A DNA stretch of 64,000 nt, taken from positions 62,001-126,000 of the forward strand of contig JALHRQ010000004.1 in the NCBI GenBank assembly GCA_022841375.1. The letters are read 5' to 3'. This stretch comes from Burkholderiales bacterium. Its GTDB lineage: Bacteria; Pseudomonadota; Gammaproteobacteria; Burkholderiales; SG8-41. How positions within the stretch are numbered: the stretch's first letter is position 1; each line of letters starts with the position of its first letter. The translations under genes and the position numbers were made by a program. The notes under the pieces were generated by a model. That model did no database searches and was not told the DNA's origin. It was given only the letters and a program-made list of their open reading frames with translations. This document shows, piece after piece, positions 9,205 to 18,204 of this stretch.

Positions 9205-10103
9205 TGCAAGGTTTATTGACCAGGAAAATGGCGGCCGGAGTGGCCGCGGTGGTGTGGATGGCAACAGCGGCAGCCCAGGATTTTGGCGATACGCCTTACG
9301 TGCAGACGCCACAGGTGGTGGTTGATGCGATGCTGGAGACCGCCAAAGTCACCAAAACCGATTACGTGATCGACCTGGGTTCCGGTGACGGGCGCATGGT
9401 GATCACCGCGGCAAAAAAAATCGGCGCGCGCGGTTTCGGCGTGGATCTCGACAAGCGGCTGGTGGCCCTGGCGAACAACAATGCACGCAAGGCCGGCGTT
9501 GCTGACCGCGCCAGATTCTACGCGCGCGACCTGTTCGAGACCGATCTGTCACCGGCCAGCGTGATCACCATTTATCTGCTGCCTGAAGTGAATCTGATGG
9601 CGCGGGCCAAGTTGCTGGCGCTGGCACCGGGCACGCGCATTGTGTCGCACGACTACGGCATCGGCGACTGGATACCCGATCAGGAATTCGAGATGGATGC
9701 GCCGGGCAAGCCGGTCGGCCGCTCGCAGAAAAGCAAGGTGCTGTTCTGGGTGGTACCCGACAAGGTGGCTGGACGCTGGGTATGGCCGGTGACCGTGGGC
9801 GGACAGAAGCAGCAGGTCGAACTGATGCTGAAGCAGAATTTCCAGAAATTGGAAGCCACAGCCAGACTCGATGGCCGCGCCGTGGTAGTCGATGAAGCGA
9901 AGCTGACCGGCCGTAGGGTGGACGTCACGCTGACACTGCCGGAACTCGGCAAGGTTATATTCAGCGGGCTGCGCATTAATCAGGCGCTTGAAGGTGAGAT
10001 GCGGGTGGAGGGTAAACCGGCGCCATGGAGCGCGGTGCGGGTAGAGATCCTCGACCCCGTTCATGTTACGGCACCGCCGCCGGTGATTCGCGAAATCTAT
10101 TAA
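9204..10103 (+). CDS. Exported class I SAM methyltransferase-like protein, paralog 3
   Basis: The 299-residue protein begins at the ATG at 9204, which shares one base with the preceding stop, so translation is probably coupled. Residues 1-23 form a signal peptide ending ATAAAQ. The methyltransferase domain shows PYVQTPQVVVDAML, DLGSGDGRMV, GVDLDKR, and DLFETDLSPASVITIYLLP, then HDYGIGDW. The C-terminal domain begins near WVVPDKVAGRW and is the usual length. It replaces the second proline-tyrosine part of the YVPTP motif by YVQTP. It has all the SAM-contacting motifs of its neighbours. Confidence 0.88.
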   Translation: MQGLLTRKMAAGVAAVVWMATAAAQDFGDTPYVQTPQVVVDAMLETAKVTKTDYVIDLGSGDGRMVITAAKKIGARGFGVDLDKRLVALANNNARKAGVADRARFYARDLFETDLSPASVITIYLLPEVNLMARAKLLALAPGTRIVSHDYGIGDWIPDQEFEMDAPGKPVGRSQKSKVLFWVVPDKVAGRWVWPVTVGGQKQQVELMLKQNFQKLEATARLDGRAVVVDEAKLTGRRVDVTLTLPELGKVIFSGLRINQALEGEMRVEGKPAPWSAVRVEILDPVHVTAPPPVIREIY

Positions 10104-10117
10104 GTGTTGCGTGTGTG

Positions 10118-10975
10118 ATGAATAAATATATGTTTTTAAAGAGAATTATTTGCGGCCTCGCTGTGCTGTCAGTATTTTTGCCGGCTGCGCAAGCGCAGCA
10201 ACAGCAGCAGTATTTCGATGTGCCGTTTGTGCCGACGCCCTATGTGGTAATCGAGGAAATGCTGCGTCTCGCCAAAGTCACGCCGCAGGATTACGTGATG
10301 GATCTGGGTTCGGGCGACGGCCGCGTGTTGATTACCGCAGCGAAGCGTTATGGCGCGCGGGGAATGGGCGTTGATCTTGATGAGGATCTGGTGGCGCAAA
10401 GTCTGGCGTCGGCTGCCGAGGCCGGCGTTGCCGAACGCGTGACCTTCCAGCAGCAGGATTTGTTCAAGACCGATTTCAGCCGTGCGACGGTGATCACGAT
10501 GTATCTGCTGCCGGGGGTGATGATGCGTCTGCAGCCACGGCTGCTCGAGCTGAAACCCGGCACGCGACTGGTGTCGCATGATTTCAGTCTCGGCGACTGG
10601 AAGCCGGATGTCACCACGCAGATCCGCAAGAATACTTTTCTGTGGATCGTGCCGGCGAAGGTGGCGGGGCCGTGGCTGATCAAGGCAGCGTTGCCGGGCG
10701 AACAACAGGATATTGAAGTGGAATTGCGTCAGCGTTACCAGGAGGTTGACGGTCATGGCAAATTCGGCGGACGACATGCGCAGGTCTGGGAATCCCGGCT
10801 GTCCGGCGACCAGTTGAGTTTTGTGATGGTCGATGACCGCGACCGCGACAACGAGGCGGCGTTGTATTTCGAGGGGCGTATCAACGGCGATGTCATCGAG
10901 GGGCGTGTCCGTCGTGGCACCGGTAATGCCCGGACCGTGCATGCCTGGCGTGCGGTGCGCCCACCCGTCAAATGA
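10118..10975 (+). CDS. Exported class I SAM methyltransferase-like protein, paralog 4
   Basis: The 285-residue protein is the shortest of the six. The start is taken at the ATG at 10118; an in-frame upstream extension would lie inside paralog 3. The ribosome-binding site is weak. The signal peptide is rich in Val/Leu and ends PAAQAQ, followed by a QQQQQ tract. The domain shows PFVPTPYVVIEEML, DLGSGDGRVL, GVDLDED, and DLFKTDFSRATVITMYLLP, with HDFSLGDWKPD. The C-terminal domain keeps LRQRYQEVDG. The beginning has unusually AT-rich codons (MNKYMF) compared with its neighbours. Confidence 0.87.
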   Translation: MNKYMFLKRIICGLAVLSVFLPAAQAQQQQQYFDVPFVPTPYVVIEEMLRLAKVTPQDYVMDLGSGDGRVLITAAKRYGARGMGVDLDEDLVAQSLASAAEAGVAERVTFQQQDLFKTDFSRATVITMYLLPGVMMRLQPRLLELKPGTRLVSHDFSLGDWKPDVTTQIRKNTFLWIVPAKVAGPWLIKAALPGEQQDIEVELRQRYQEVDGHGKFGGRHAQVWESRLSGDQLSFVMVDDRDRDNEAALYFEGRINGDVIEGRVRRGTGNARTVHAWRAVRPPVK

Positions 10976-11871
10976 TGGAGGTGCCGTTTAGCGGCAAGAT
11001 GCGCCGCGGCCTGCTGGTTTTGGCATTGTGCGCACCGCTGGCGGTTTCGGCCTCGGACGTGCCGTACGTGCCGACGCCGATGAATGTGGTGGATGCGATT
11101 CTGGAAATGGGCGGTGTCGGGCCCGGCGATTTTCTGGTTGATCTCGGGTCCGGCGACGGCCGCATTTCGATCCGTGCAGCGAAGCAGTTCGGCACCCGCG
11201 GTTTTGGCGTTGAGATTGAGCACCACCTGGTGCAAATGGCACGTGACGACGCGCGCAGCCAGGGTGTGGCCGACAAGGTGACTTTTGACGCGCGCGATCT
11301 GTTCGGCACTGACCTCGGTCGCGCGACGGTGATCACTGCTTATCTGCTGCCGTCGTTGAACCTGCGGCTGCGGCCGCAGTTGTTCGAACAGCTGCGGCCC
11401 GGCTCACGAATCCTGACCCATGATTTTGATTTTGGCGACTGGCAGCCCGACCGCAAACTGACGATTGCCGTGCCCGACAAGCCGTACGGCGCGCCGCGCA
11501 GCGATATCATGCTGTGGGTGGTGCCGGCGGACTTCAGCGGTGTCTGGCAATGGACAGTGCCCGGTGCCGATGGCGAAGTGCGCTACGAGGCGCGGATTAA
11601 ACAGCGCTTCCAGATCCCTGAACTGGTGCTGACGACCCAGGGCCTGCGTCTGGCGGTCAATGAGGCGCGGATCCGCGGCAACACGCTGAGTTTTATGATC
11701 AACGGAACTGCGGGGCCGCAGCGCTTCAGCGGAGAATTGAGCGGCAACAGGCTCAGCGGGCAGACAGTTCGCGGCAGTGGCCAGGGCGTGTCCTGGCAGG
11801 CAACACGCATCAAAACAGGCAAAATGGATATCGGGACGGGTGGCGCAACGCCTGTCGCGGTCGGTAATTGA
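10972..11871 (+). CDS. Exported class I SAM methyltransferase-like protein, paralog 5
   Basis: The 299-residue protein starts at an ATG overlapping the previous stop by four bases (ATGA), a typical coupling arrangement; an internal ATG at 10999 would give the same signal peptide without nine leading residues. The signal peptide ends near AVSAS. The domain shows PYVPTPMNVVDAIL, DLGSGDGRIS, acidic loop GVEIEHH and DLFGTDLGRATVITAYLLP, then THDFDFGDWQPD. The C-terminal domain keeps IKQRFQIPE. The acidic loop is Glu-Ile-Glu rather than the Asp-Leu-Asp of its neighbours, and His-His follows it, so its ligand preference may differ. Confidence 0.87.
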   Translation: MMEVPFSGKMRRGLLVLALCAPLAVSASDVPYVPTPMNVVDAILEMGGVGPGDFLVDLGSGDGRISIRAAKQFGTRGFGVEIEHHLVQMARDDARSQGVADKVTFDARDLFGTDLGRATVITAYLLPSLNLRLRPQLFEQLRPGSRILTHDFDFGDWQPDRKLTIAVPDKPYGAPRSDIMLWVVPADFSGVWQWTVPGADGEVRYEARIKQRFQIPELVLTTQGLRLAVNEARIRGNTLSFMINGTAGPQRFSGELSGNRLSGQTVRGSGQGVSWQATRIKTGKMDIGTGGATPVAVGN

Positions 11872-11884
11872 CCAAGGAGCGGTG

Positions 11885-12787
11885 ATGAAACTGGTAAATG
11901 TGTTGGGCGGTATCGCAGTAATGGGTTTGGCGCTGGCCTGGCCGGCAACGGCACAGGAAGGCCGCGGCGATGTGGTGTATGTGCCGACGCCGCAGATCGT
12001 CGTCGATACCATGCTGGAGATGGCCAAGGTCGGCCCCAATGATTTTGTCATCGACCTGGGGTCGGGCGACGGGCGGATCATCATCACCGCGGCAAGCAAA
12101 CGCGGCGCCAGGGGTTTTGGTGTCGATCTCGATACCGTGCTGCTGAAAATGGCCAATCAGAACGCGCAAAAAGCCGGCGTCACTGACAAGGTGCATTTTG
12201 TCGAGCAGAACCTGTTTCTGACCGACCTTTCCAAGGCGACGGTGCTGACCAGCTATTTGCTGCCGACGATGAATCTGCGGCTGCGCCCCAAGGTCCTGTC
12301 GCTGAAGCCGGGCACCCGGGTGGTCGCCCATGACTACCATTTCGGTGACTGGCATCCGGATGAACAGCGCGAGCTGATCGTTCCCGAGAAAAAAGTCGGC
12401 ACGCCGGGCGTGAGCTACATCTTTTCGTATGTGGTGCCGGCACGGGTTCCGGGCAAGTGGCAGTCATTGATGAATATCGATGGCCGTGAAACGCCTTTTG
12501 AATTCACGCTGCAGCAGGAGTTCCAGGAACTGGAAGGCAAGGTCGATATCCGCGACCGCAGCGCCGATTTGCGCGGCCGCCTCGACGGCGAGCGCATCCG
12601 CATGATCGCGGGCGGTCGCAACGGCATTCTGCGTCACGAGTTCACCGGTCAGGTTGACGGCGGCATCATTACCGGCACGTTGGCTCTCGGTGAGGGCGCG
12701 ACACGCAAGCAGCTGCCGTGGACCGCAAAGCAGGTGTTGCGCGGCCAGCTGAAGCGCGCGGCCGACGAACCTGAAGCTGAAAAATAA
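11885..12787 (+). CDS. Exported class I SAM methyltransferase-like protein, paralog 6
   Basis: The 300-residue protein starts at the ATG at 11885 behind AAGGAG, the best ribosome-binding site in the array. The signal peptide ends near ATAQ. The domain shows VYVPTPQIVVDTML, DLGSGDGRII, GVDLDTV, and NLFLTDLSKATVLTSYLLP, then HDYHFGDWHPD, as in paralog 1. The C-terminal domain begins after VVPARVPGKW and contains LQQEFQELEG. It closes the array; the next gene is an amino-acid permease 59 bases on. Its own strong ribosome-binding site and small gap from paralog 5 suggest it is translated independently within the same transcript. Confidence 0.88.
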   Translation: MKLVNVLGGIAVMGLALAWPATAQEGRGDVVYVPTPQIVVDTMLEMAKVGPNDFVIDLGSGDGRIIITAASKRGARGFGVDLDTVLLKMANQNAQKAGVTDKVHFVEQNLFLTDLSKATVLTSYLLPTMNLRLRPKVLSLKPGTRVVAHDYHFGDWHPDEQRELIVPEKKVGTPGVSYIFSYVVPARVPGKWQSLMNIDGRETPFEFTLQQEFQELEGKVDIRDRSADLRGRLDGERIRMIAGGRNGILRHEFTGQVDGGIITGTLALGEGATRKQLPWTAKQVLRGQLKRAADEPEAEK

Positions 12788-12846
12788 TCCGCACTTGCAG
12801 TCATCACAAACAGCTGTGGCGATAACGTTGCGGCGGGGGAGCATGC

Positions 12847-14190
12847 ATGAGCACTGAACAGACTGCGGCCACGCCGCGCCAGACGCTGTCCGTCACCGAC
12901 GCCTGCGCGATGATCGTCGGGCTGATCGTCGGCGCCGGTATTTTCGGCACACCGTCGGTTGTTGCCGGTGCAGTAGGGGATGAAACGACGCTTTATGCGG
13001 TATGGATCGCCGGCGGCGTGTTTTCGATCATCGGCGCGCTGTGTTACGCCGAACTGGCGACGGCATTTCCCTCCGCCGGGGGCGAATATCATTTCCTGCA
13101 GCGCGCCTTCGGCCGTTCGCTGGCCTTTTTGTATGGCTGGGCACGGATGACGGTGATCGTCGCCGGTTCGATTGCGGTGTTTGCCTATCTGTTCGGCGAT
13201 TACCTGTCGCGGGTGATCAACCTCGGGGCGCATTCTTCGGCGATCTGGGCGGCGCTGGTGGTCGTGGTGCTGACAGCGGTCAACTACCGCGGCATCCGTG
13301 AAGGCAAGGCGACGCAGAACCTGTTCACGGTGCTCGAGGTCGGCGGACTGCTGCTGATCGTGGTGGCGGGATTGTTCTTTGCGGCGCCGCCGGCTGCCGC
13401 CGTGCCTGCAGCCGCGGGCGCCGGGCAGCCCTGGTACATGGGCGCCGGCATCGGTTCGGCGATGATTTTTGTATTGTTCACGTATGGTGGCTGGAATGAT
13501 GCCGCGTATATCTCGGCTGAAGTGCGCGATCGTGAGCGCAATATGGCGCGCGCGCTGCTGATTGCCATCAGCGTGGTGGCGCTTCTTTATCTGTTGGTCA
13601 ACTTCGCCTACCTGAAGGGGCTGGGTTACGACCAGATGGCGCGCTCCAATGCAGTGGCGGCCGATCTGATGAAAGCCGTGTGGGGGCCGACCGGGGAAAA
13701 AATCATTGCGATCATGATCGCAATCGCCGCGCTGACCTCGGTCAACGGTTCGATGATTGTCGGCGCGCGTTCCAACTATGCGCTGGGTCGCGACTGGCCG
13801 ATGCTCAGCTACCTCGGGCAGTGGCACGAAGCCAGCGGTTCGCCGCGCAATGCGATGCTGGTGCAGGGCGTCATCGCACTGGCGCTGGTGGGGTTGGGCG
13901 CGATCCAGAATTCCGGGTTCAAGGGTCTGGTTGAATATTCACTGCCGGTGTTCTGGGGTTTTTTCCTGCTCACCGGTATTGCGCTGTTCGTGCTGCGGGT
14001 AAAAGAACCGGATGCGCCGCGGCCGTTCAAGGTGCCTTTTTACCCGGTGGTGCCGGCGATATTCGTATTGATGTGCGGCTACCTGCTGTATTCCAGCCTG
14101 ACTTATCACCAGACGCATGCGCTGGTGGGACTTGGAGTGCTTGCCGTAGGCGCTGTTGTTCTGCTGATTGCAAGAATAAAAAAGAAATAA
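12847..14190 (+). CDS. APC-family amino acid permease
   Basis: The 447-residue product is an integral inner-membrane transporter of the amino acid/polyamine/organocation superfamily. Twelve hydrophobic segments can be seen. TM1 carries the unwound substrate-binding stretch GLIVGAGIFGTPS (about residues 21-33), and TM3 has the typical FPSAGGEYHFLQRAFG (about residues 74-89). TM6 contains FVLFTYGGWNDAAYISAEV. The substrate is unknown. The gene starts 59 bases after the exported methyltransferase array with GGGGGAG near its ATG and could be read with it or alone. Because a spermidine-synthase-like gene lies nearby, a polyamine-related role is possible but unproven. Confidence 0.9.
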   Translation: MSTEQTAATPRQTLSVTDACAMIVGLIVGAGIFGTPSVVAGAVGDETTLYAVWIAGGVFSIIGALCYAELATAFPSAGGEYHFLQRAFGRSLAFLYGWARMTVIVAGSIAVFAYLFGDYLSRVINLGAHSSAIWAALVVVVLTAVNYRGIREGKATQNLFTVLEVGGLLLIVVAGLFFAAPPAAAVPAAAGAGQPWYMGAGIGSAMIFVLFTYGGWNDAAYISAEVRDRERNMARALLIAISVVALLYLLVNFAYLKGLGYDQMARSNAVAADLMKAVWGPTGEKIIAIMIAIAALTSVNGSMIVGARSNYALGRDWPMLSYLGQWHEASGSPRNAMLVQGVIALALVGLGAIQNSGFKGLVEYSLPVFWGFFLLTGIALFVLRVKEPDAPRPFKVPFYPVVPAIFVLMCGYLLYSSLTYHQTHALVGLGVLAVGAVVLLIARIKKK

Positions 14191-14318
14191 AAACAAATAC
14201 TTAGATATTATTCCGGGGTGTGGTCCCGCCACCCCCGGTGCGATCGCTTGCGCTTGAAATCGCCTCGCACCGCCCCCAGATTTCTGTCACCGTTTTGTTC
14301 ACCCTTTCCGGAGTAGCG

Positions 14319-16229
14319 ATGTCCGATACCGCCAATAAAGAGACCCTGGGCTTCCAGGCCGAAGTCAAACAGCTGCTGCAACTGATGATCCATTCCTTGT
14401 ACAGCAACAAGGAAATATTCCTGCGCGAACTGGTCTCCAATGCGTCGGATGCCTGCGACAAACTCCGCTTCGAGGCACTGACTGACAAGGCGCTGCTGGA
14501 GAATGATGCCGAACTGAAGATCCACGTCGCATTTGATGCGCAAGCGCGTACGGTGACGATTTCGGACAACGGGATCGGCATGTCGCGGCAGGAAGTGATT
14601 GAAAACGTCGGCACCATCGCGCGTTCGGGCACCCGCGAGTTTTTATCCAAACTCACCGGTGATGCGGCCAAGGATGCCAACCTGATCGGACAGTTCGGTG
14701 TCGGCTTCTATTCTTCGTTTGTCGTGGCTGATCGCGTCACGCTGACCACACGTCGCGCCGGCCTGACCGCCGAACACGGCGTGCGCTGGGAATCCGACGG
14801 CGGCGGCGAATACTCGCTGGAAATCATCGAGAAGGCGGAGCGCGGCACTACGGTGACGCTGCATTTGCGCATAGGTGAAGAAGAGTTTTCCGATAACTCG
14901 CGCCTGCGCACGATTCTGCGCAAATACTCCGACCACATCACACTGCCGATCCTGATGAAGGAGGAGGAGTGGGACAAGGATGCGGGCAAGTACCGCACGA
15001 CGGACAAGGATGAAACCGTCAACCAGGCCAGCGCGTTGTGGGCGCGGCCCAAGTCAGAAATTACCGACGACCAGTACACCGAGTTTTACAAGCATGTCGC
15101 CCATGATTTCGAGGCGCCGCTGGCGTGGTCGCATAACCGGGTTGAGGGGCGCAAGGAATATACGCAACTGCTGTACATTCCGGCGCGGGCACCGTTCGAT
15201 CTATGGGACCGCGAACACCGCCGCGGCATCAAGCTGTATGTGCGGCGGGTGTTTATCATGGACGATGCCGAACACCTGATGCCGCACTATCTGCGCTTCG
15301 TACGCGGCGTCATCGACTCCAGCGACCTGCCGCTGAATGTGTCGCGTGAGATTCTCCAGGAATCCAAAGATATTGAAGCCATACGCGCCGGTTCGGTGAA
15401 GCGCGTGCTGTCGATGGTCGAAGACCTGGCGGAGAACCATAAGGACAAGTTCGTCACGTTCTGGCGCGAATTCGGCAAGGTATTCAAGGAAGGTGTTGGC
15501 GAAGACCAGCCCAACCGTGAGCGCATCGCCAAGTTGCTGCGTTTTGCATCAACCCAAAAAGATACCGCCGACGAGGAGGTGTCCCTGGCCGATTACATCG
15601 CGCGGATGAAACCCGAGCAGGAAAAGATCTATTACGTGACCGCTGATACCTTTACTTCGGCCAAGGCCAGCCCGCACCTCGAAATATTCCGCAAGAAGGG
15701 GGTCGAGGTGTTGCTGCTGGCGGACCGCGTCGATGAGTGGATGATGTCGTTTTTCACCGAATTCGAGGGCAAGAAACTGCAGTCAGTGGCCAAGGGCGCG
15801 CTGGATTTGGGCAAGCTTGAAGACGATGCCGATAAAAAGGCGCAGGAACAGGCTGCCGGCGAACACAAGGATCTGGTCGAGCGCATCAAGAAGGCACTGG
15901 GTGAGCGGGTCAAGGATGTGCGGGTCACGCTGCGCCTGACCGAATCCCCGGCCTGTCTGGTGGCAGATGATCACGACATGACGGCACACCTGCAGCGCAT
16001 GCTGAAAGCGGCCGGTCAGGCGGTGCCGGGGTCCCAACCCATACTCGAGATCAATCCCGGTCATCCGCTGGTGCAGCGCCTGCAGGCCGTGACCGACGAG
16101 TCGCAGTTCAATGATCTTGCGGCTGTGCTGTTTGACCAGTCGCTGCTGGCAGAAGGCGGCCAGTTGGAAGACCCCGCCGGTTTCGTCAAGCGGCTGAACC
16201 AGCTGATGCTGGCGCTGGGTGGAAAGTAA
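14319..16229 (+). CDS. htpG: Chaperone protein HtpG (Hsp90)
   Basis: The 636-residue product is a full-length bacterial Hsp90, a dimeric ATP-dependent cytoplasmic chaperone. The GHKL ATPase domain has [17 protein letters not shown] with the catalytic glutamate, [22 protein letters not shown] and the lid motif [11 protein letters not shown]. The middle domain holds the [12 protein letters not shown] segment with the catalytic arginine. The dimerisation domain ends in MLALGGK; there is no MEEVD tail, as expected for bacteria. The ATG at 14319 follows CCGGAG; a GTG 99 bases upstream would add an unconserved leader. A strong terminator follows. No sigma-32 promoter was assigned. Confidence 0.97.
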   Translation: MSDTANKETLGFQAEVKQLLQLMIHSLYSNKEIFLRELVSNASDACDKLRFEALTDKALLENDAELKIHVAFDAQARTVTISDNGIGMSRQEVIENVGTIARSGTREFLSKLTGDAAKDANLIGQFGVGFYSSFVVADRVTLTTRRAGLTAEHGVRWESDGGGEYSLEIIEKAERGTTVTLHLRIGEEEFSDNSRLRTILRKYSDHITLPILMKEEEWDKDAGKYRTTDKDETVNQASALWARPKSEITDDQYTEFYKHVAHDFEAPLAWSHNRVEGRKEYTQLLYIPARAPFDLWDREHRRGIKLYVRRVFIMDDAEHLMPHYLRFVRGVIDSSDLPLNVSREILQESKDIEAIRAGSVKRVLSMVEDLAENHKDKFVTFWREFGKVFKEGVGEDQPNRERIAKLLRFASTQKDTADEEVSLADYIARMKPEQEKIYYVTADTFTSAKASPHLEIFRKKGVEVLLLADRVDEWMMSFFTEFEGKKLQSVAKGALDLGKLEDDADKKAQEQAAGEHKDLVERIKKALGERVKDVRVTLRLTESPACLVADDHDMTAHLQRMLKAAGQAVPGSQPILEINPGHPLVQRLQAVTDESQFNDLAAVLFDQSLLAEGGQLEDPAGFVKRLNQLMLALGGK

Positions 16230-16246
16230 CCGGGGAAAGCACAAAA

Positions 16247-16282
16247 AAAAGCCCGGGTATCTGAACTGGACCCCGGGCTTTT
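16247..16282. terminator. Bidirectional terminator between htpG and the convergent gene
   Basis: Arms AAAAGCCCGGG (16247-16257) and CCCGGGCTTTT (16272-16282) pair perfectly, with A-tracts upstream and T-tracts downstream, so it can end transcription from both convergent genes. Confidence 0.85.
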
Positions 16283-16299
16283 GATTTTCTGCCAGCTGG

Positions 16300-17370
16300 T
16301 TAGCTGGTTTTTTTGCGGTTTTTCTCCAGCCAGCCTTCAACCAGCATGACCGTACGGTCGAGTTCGGCCAGTTGCTGGCCTTTTTGCCCGGCAATGGTCT
16401 TGACCAGCAGGTCGACGCGTTCGATATTCGGAGCGCCTGCCCCCAGCGCACGCGCTGCGGAAGACGGGCTGCCCAGTGAAAGCGCAGCGTTGGCATATTT
16501 CTCGAACGGTACCATGTCTTTTTCGCTTGCACCCAGTGAAACACACAGTTTCACCACCCAGTTGTAGACGGTGCGGGTGGCTTCAAGATCGCTGTGCACC
16601 GCATCCTTGATCGGACGCATTGCATCGGCCTGCACGCAACGATAGTTGCCGGCGACCAGCATGGCCCATTTGGCGAGGGGCACAAACACCGAATCATGCA
16701 CTTTGAGTTTAACCGGCAGTTCGATTTTTTTGCCGTCGCCGGCGTCGAAACGGATGGCCTCGATGTCGGCTTCGAGGTTGCGCAGGATCGCGGTGTGGGC
16801 GTCGGAATCAAAACGCGCGGCCTTGAAGTTGGTCGGCAGCCGCACCTGCAGCACGTTGATTTTTTCTTCGGGCGGACGAAAGGCCTGCGGATCGGGGCTG
16901 CACAGTGTCAGCGTTTTGGGGTCAAAACTGTCCCATACCGAGGCGTCGGTGAAGCAGTTGCGCAGGCCGTCGACATTGAGGCCGGGAATGCGTTTCAGGT
17001 AGGGCAGCGGCGGCATGTTCATGATGGACATGCAGGGCACGCGCGATTTGGCGACCTTGTCGAGCAGTTCGCGCACGCCGGGGGAGCGGTATTGCGGTTC
17101 CTGCATCGCCAGCGCAATCAGATCATAGTCTGACGGGTTGACCGACTCCGGGCTGCCGGCAGAGAGCTTTCCGGGCAGATCGCGGGAGCGGATTTCCACC
17201 AGACCTTCGCGACCCTTGATCGGCATGCGTACGATGGCGCCCTCGGTGTTGAACAGATCGGCTTCGGCCGGGAGACACACCATTTTTACGGTATGTCCTG
17301 CGAGCAGCAGCTTGGTGGCCAGCAGCGAACCGTAAGACGCGCCAAGGATCAGAATCTTGTAAGTGGGCAT
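16300..17370 (-). CDS. Ketopantoate reductase-like NAD(P)-binding protein
   Basis: The 356-residue product begins MPTYKILILGASYGSLLATK. This is a Rossmann beta-alpha-beta turn with GASYGS in place of the usual GxGxxG. A helical C-terminal domain holds a conserved-looking LAGNYRC region. The layout resembles ApbA/PanE-like reductases, which reduce 2-ketopantoate, but the typical PanE catalytic lysine and glutamate were not confidently located, so the reaction is unknown. The start at 17370 is chosen because TAAGG lies nine bases upstream; an ATG at 17379 would sit on that site. The gene is convergent with htpG. Confidence 0.6.
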   Translation of the reverse strand: MPTYKILILGASYGSLLATKLLLAGHTVKMVCLPAEADLFNTEGAIVRMPIKGREGLVEIRSRDLPGKLSAGSPESVNPSDYDLIALAMQEPQYRSPGVRELLDKVAKSRVPCMSIMNMPPLPYLKRIPGLNVDGLRNCFTDASVWDSFDPKTLTLCSPDPQAFRPPEEKINVLQVRLPTNFKAARFDSDAHTAILRNLEADIEAIRFDAGDGKKIELPVKLKVHDSVFVPLAKWAMLVAGNYRCVQADAMRPIKDAVHSDLEATRTVYNWVVKLCVSLGASEKDMVPFEKYANAALSLGSPSSAARALGAGAPNIERVDLLVKTIAGQKGQQLAELDRTVMLVEGWLEKNRKKTS

Positions 17371-17577
17371 GCGGAACATCCTTAATTGATTGAGCAGGTA
17401 TTGCGTGGCATGCCGAGGCTTTGTTGTTGTTATGGCCTCATTGCAAAGCTGCGCTGGCGCAATGTTAGTCAGTAACGACGGCGGGTGCAATGAACGTTGT
17501 AAGGAATCAGCGATCAAGACAGTGAAGATTCCGCAATGCGGGTTTTGCAGTGCAGCATCGCAACCGCAGCCTCAATT

Positions 17578-18183
17578 TTACGGCTGATCAGGCATGAGGC
17601 GACCGATCCACTGTAACGCGCCTTGCGCGCCCGGGCGCGTTATGAAGATTTCGCCTTCAGCGGGATATTCGCCAGTCAGCGCGGTGATATTGACCTGATG
17701 AGTGACCATCACCAGATTGCCCGGCCCGCTGAATGATTGGATACGTGCACGTATAGCGGCAGTTTGCTGTTGACCTTGAGCACTGCGTTCGCCGAAAAAA
17801 GAATCAAGCGCGGGTTCGGGTGTAACCGAACCGAATGTAAGGCGGGCGGTGTCCAGACAACGGCACCATCGGCTCGACAGCACTGCGCTGATGGGGATGC
17901 CGCGTTCGGTTACCCGTTTCCCAATGCGCGCAGCCTGTGCTTTTCCGGATGCGGACAGGTTGCGTTGAGTCTGACAGTCCTGCAAGTTGAATTGCGGCGG
18001 GTCGCCGATGCCGGGATTGGTGGCGGCATGGCGCATCAGCAGTACGTGTCCGCCGCTGCGCAGCGCCGCCCACAGATTTTCATCGGCATGGGCAGGATGA
18101 GGCAATACGGTCAACAACAGCAGGAGCTTGCAGCCCCAGGGTTTAAGGTATTTCACACGTCGAGCCGATTGCAGCTTGCGCAA
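17578..18183 (-). CDS. Exported histidine phosphatase family protein
   Basis: The 201-residue product has a signal peptide (residues 1 to about 33, ending HPAHA). The mature part is a histidine-phosphatase domain: LLMRHAAT supplies the phosphorylated histidine and arginine, NLSASGKAQAARIG follows, LSSRWCRCLDTA gives the second arginine, and MVTHQVNITAL supplies the second catalytic histidine. It should act as a periplasmic phosphomonoesterase or phosphohydrolase of unknown substrate. It lies 21 bases downstream of the beta-propeller gene on the same strand, so the two exported products are probably co-transcribed. Confidence 0.85.
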   Translation of the reverse strand: MRKLQSARRVKYLKPWGCKLLLLLTVLPHPAHADENLWAALRSGGHVLLMRHAATNPGIGDPPQFNLQDCQTQRNLSASGKAQAARIGKRVTERGIPISAVLSSRWCRCLDTARLTFGSVTPEPALDSFFGERSAQGQQQTAAIRARIQSFSGPGNLVMVTHQVNITALTGEYPAEGEIFITRPGAQGALQWIGRLMPDQP

Positions 18184-18204
18184 AAAAGCCGGTTCCGGAA
18201 TCGC

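Noticed and set aside
6541-9312. Very long minus-strand open frame extending the spermidine-synthase-like gene upstream to 9312
   Set aside because: The part beyond 8139 runs antisense to the paralog 2 gene and its sequence is low in hydrophobic or family features. The Met at 8139 starts a clean membrane helix of the known family.
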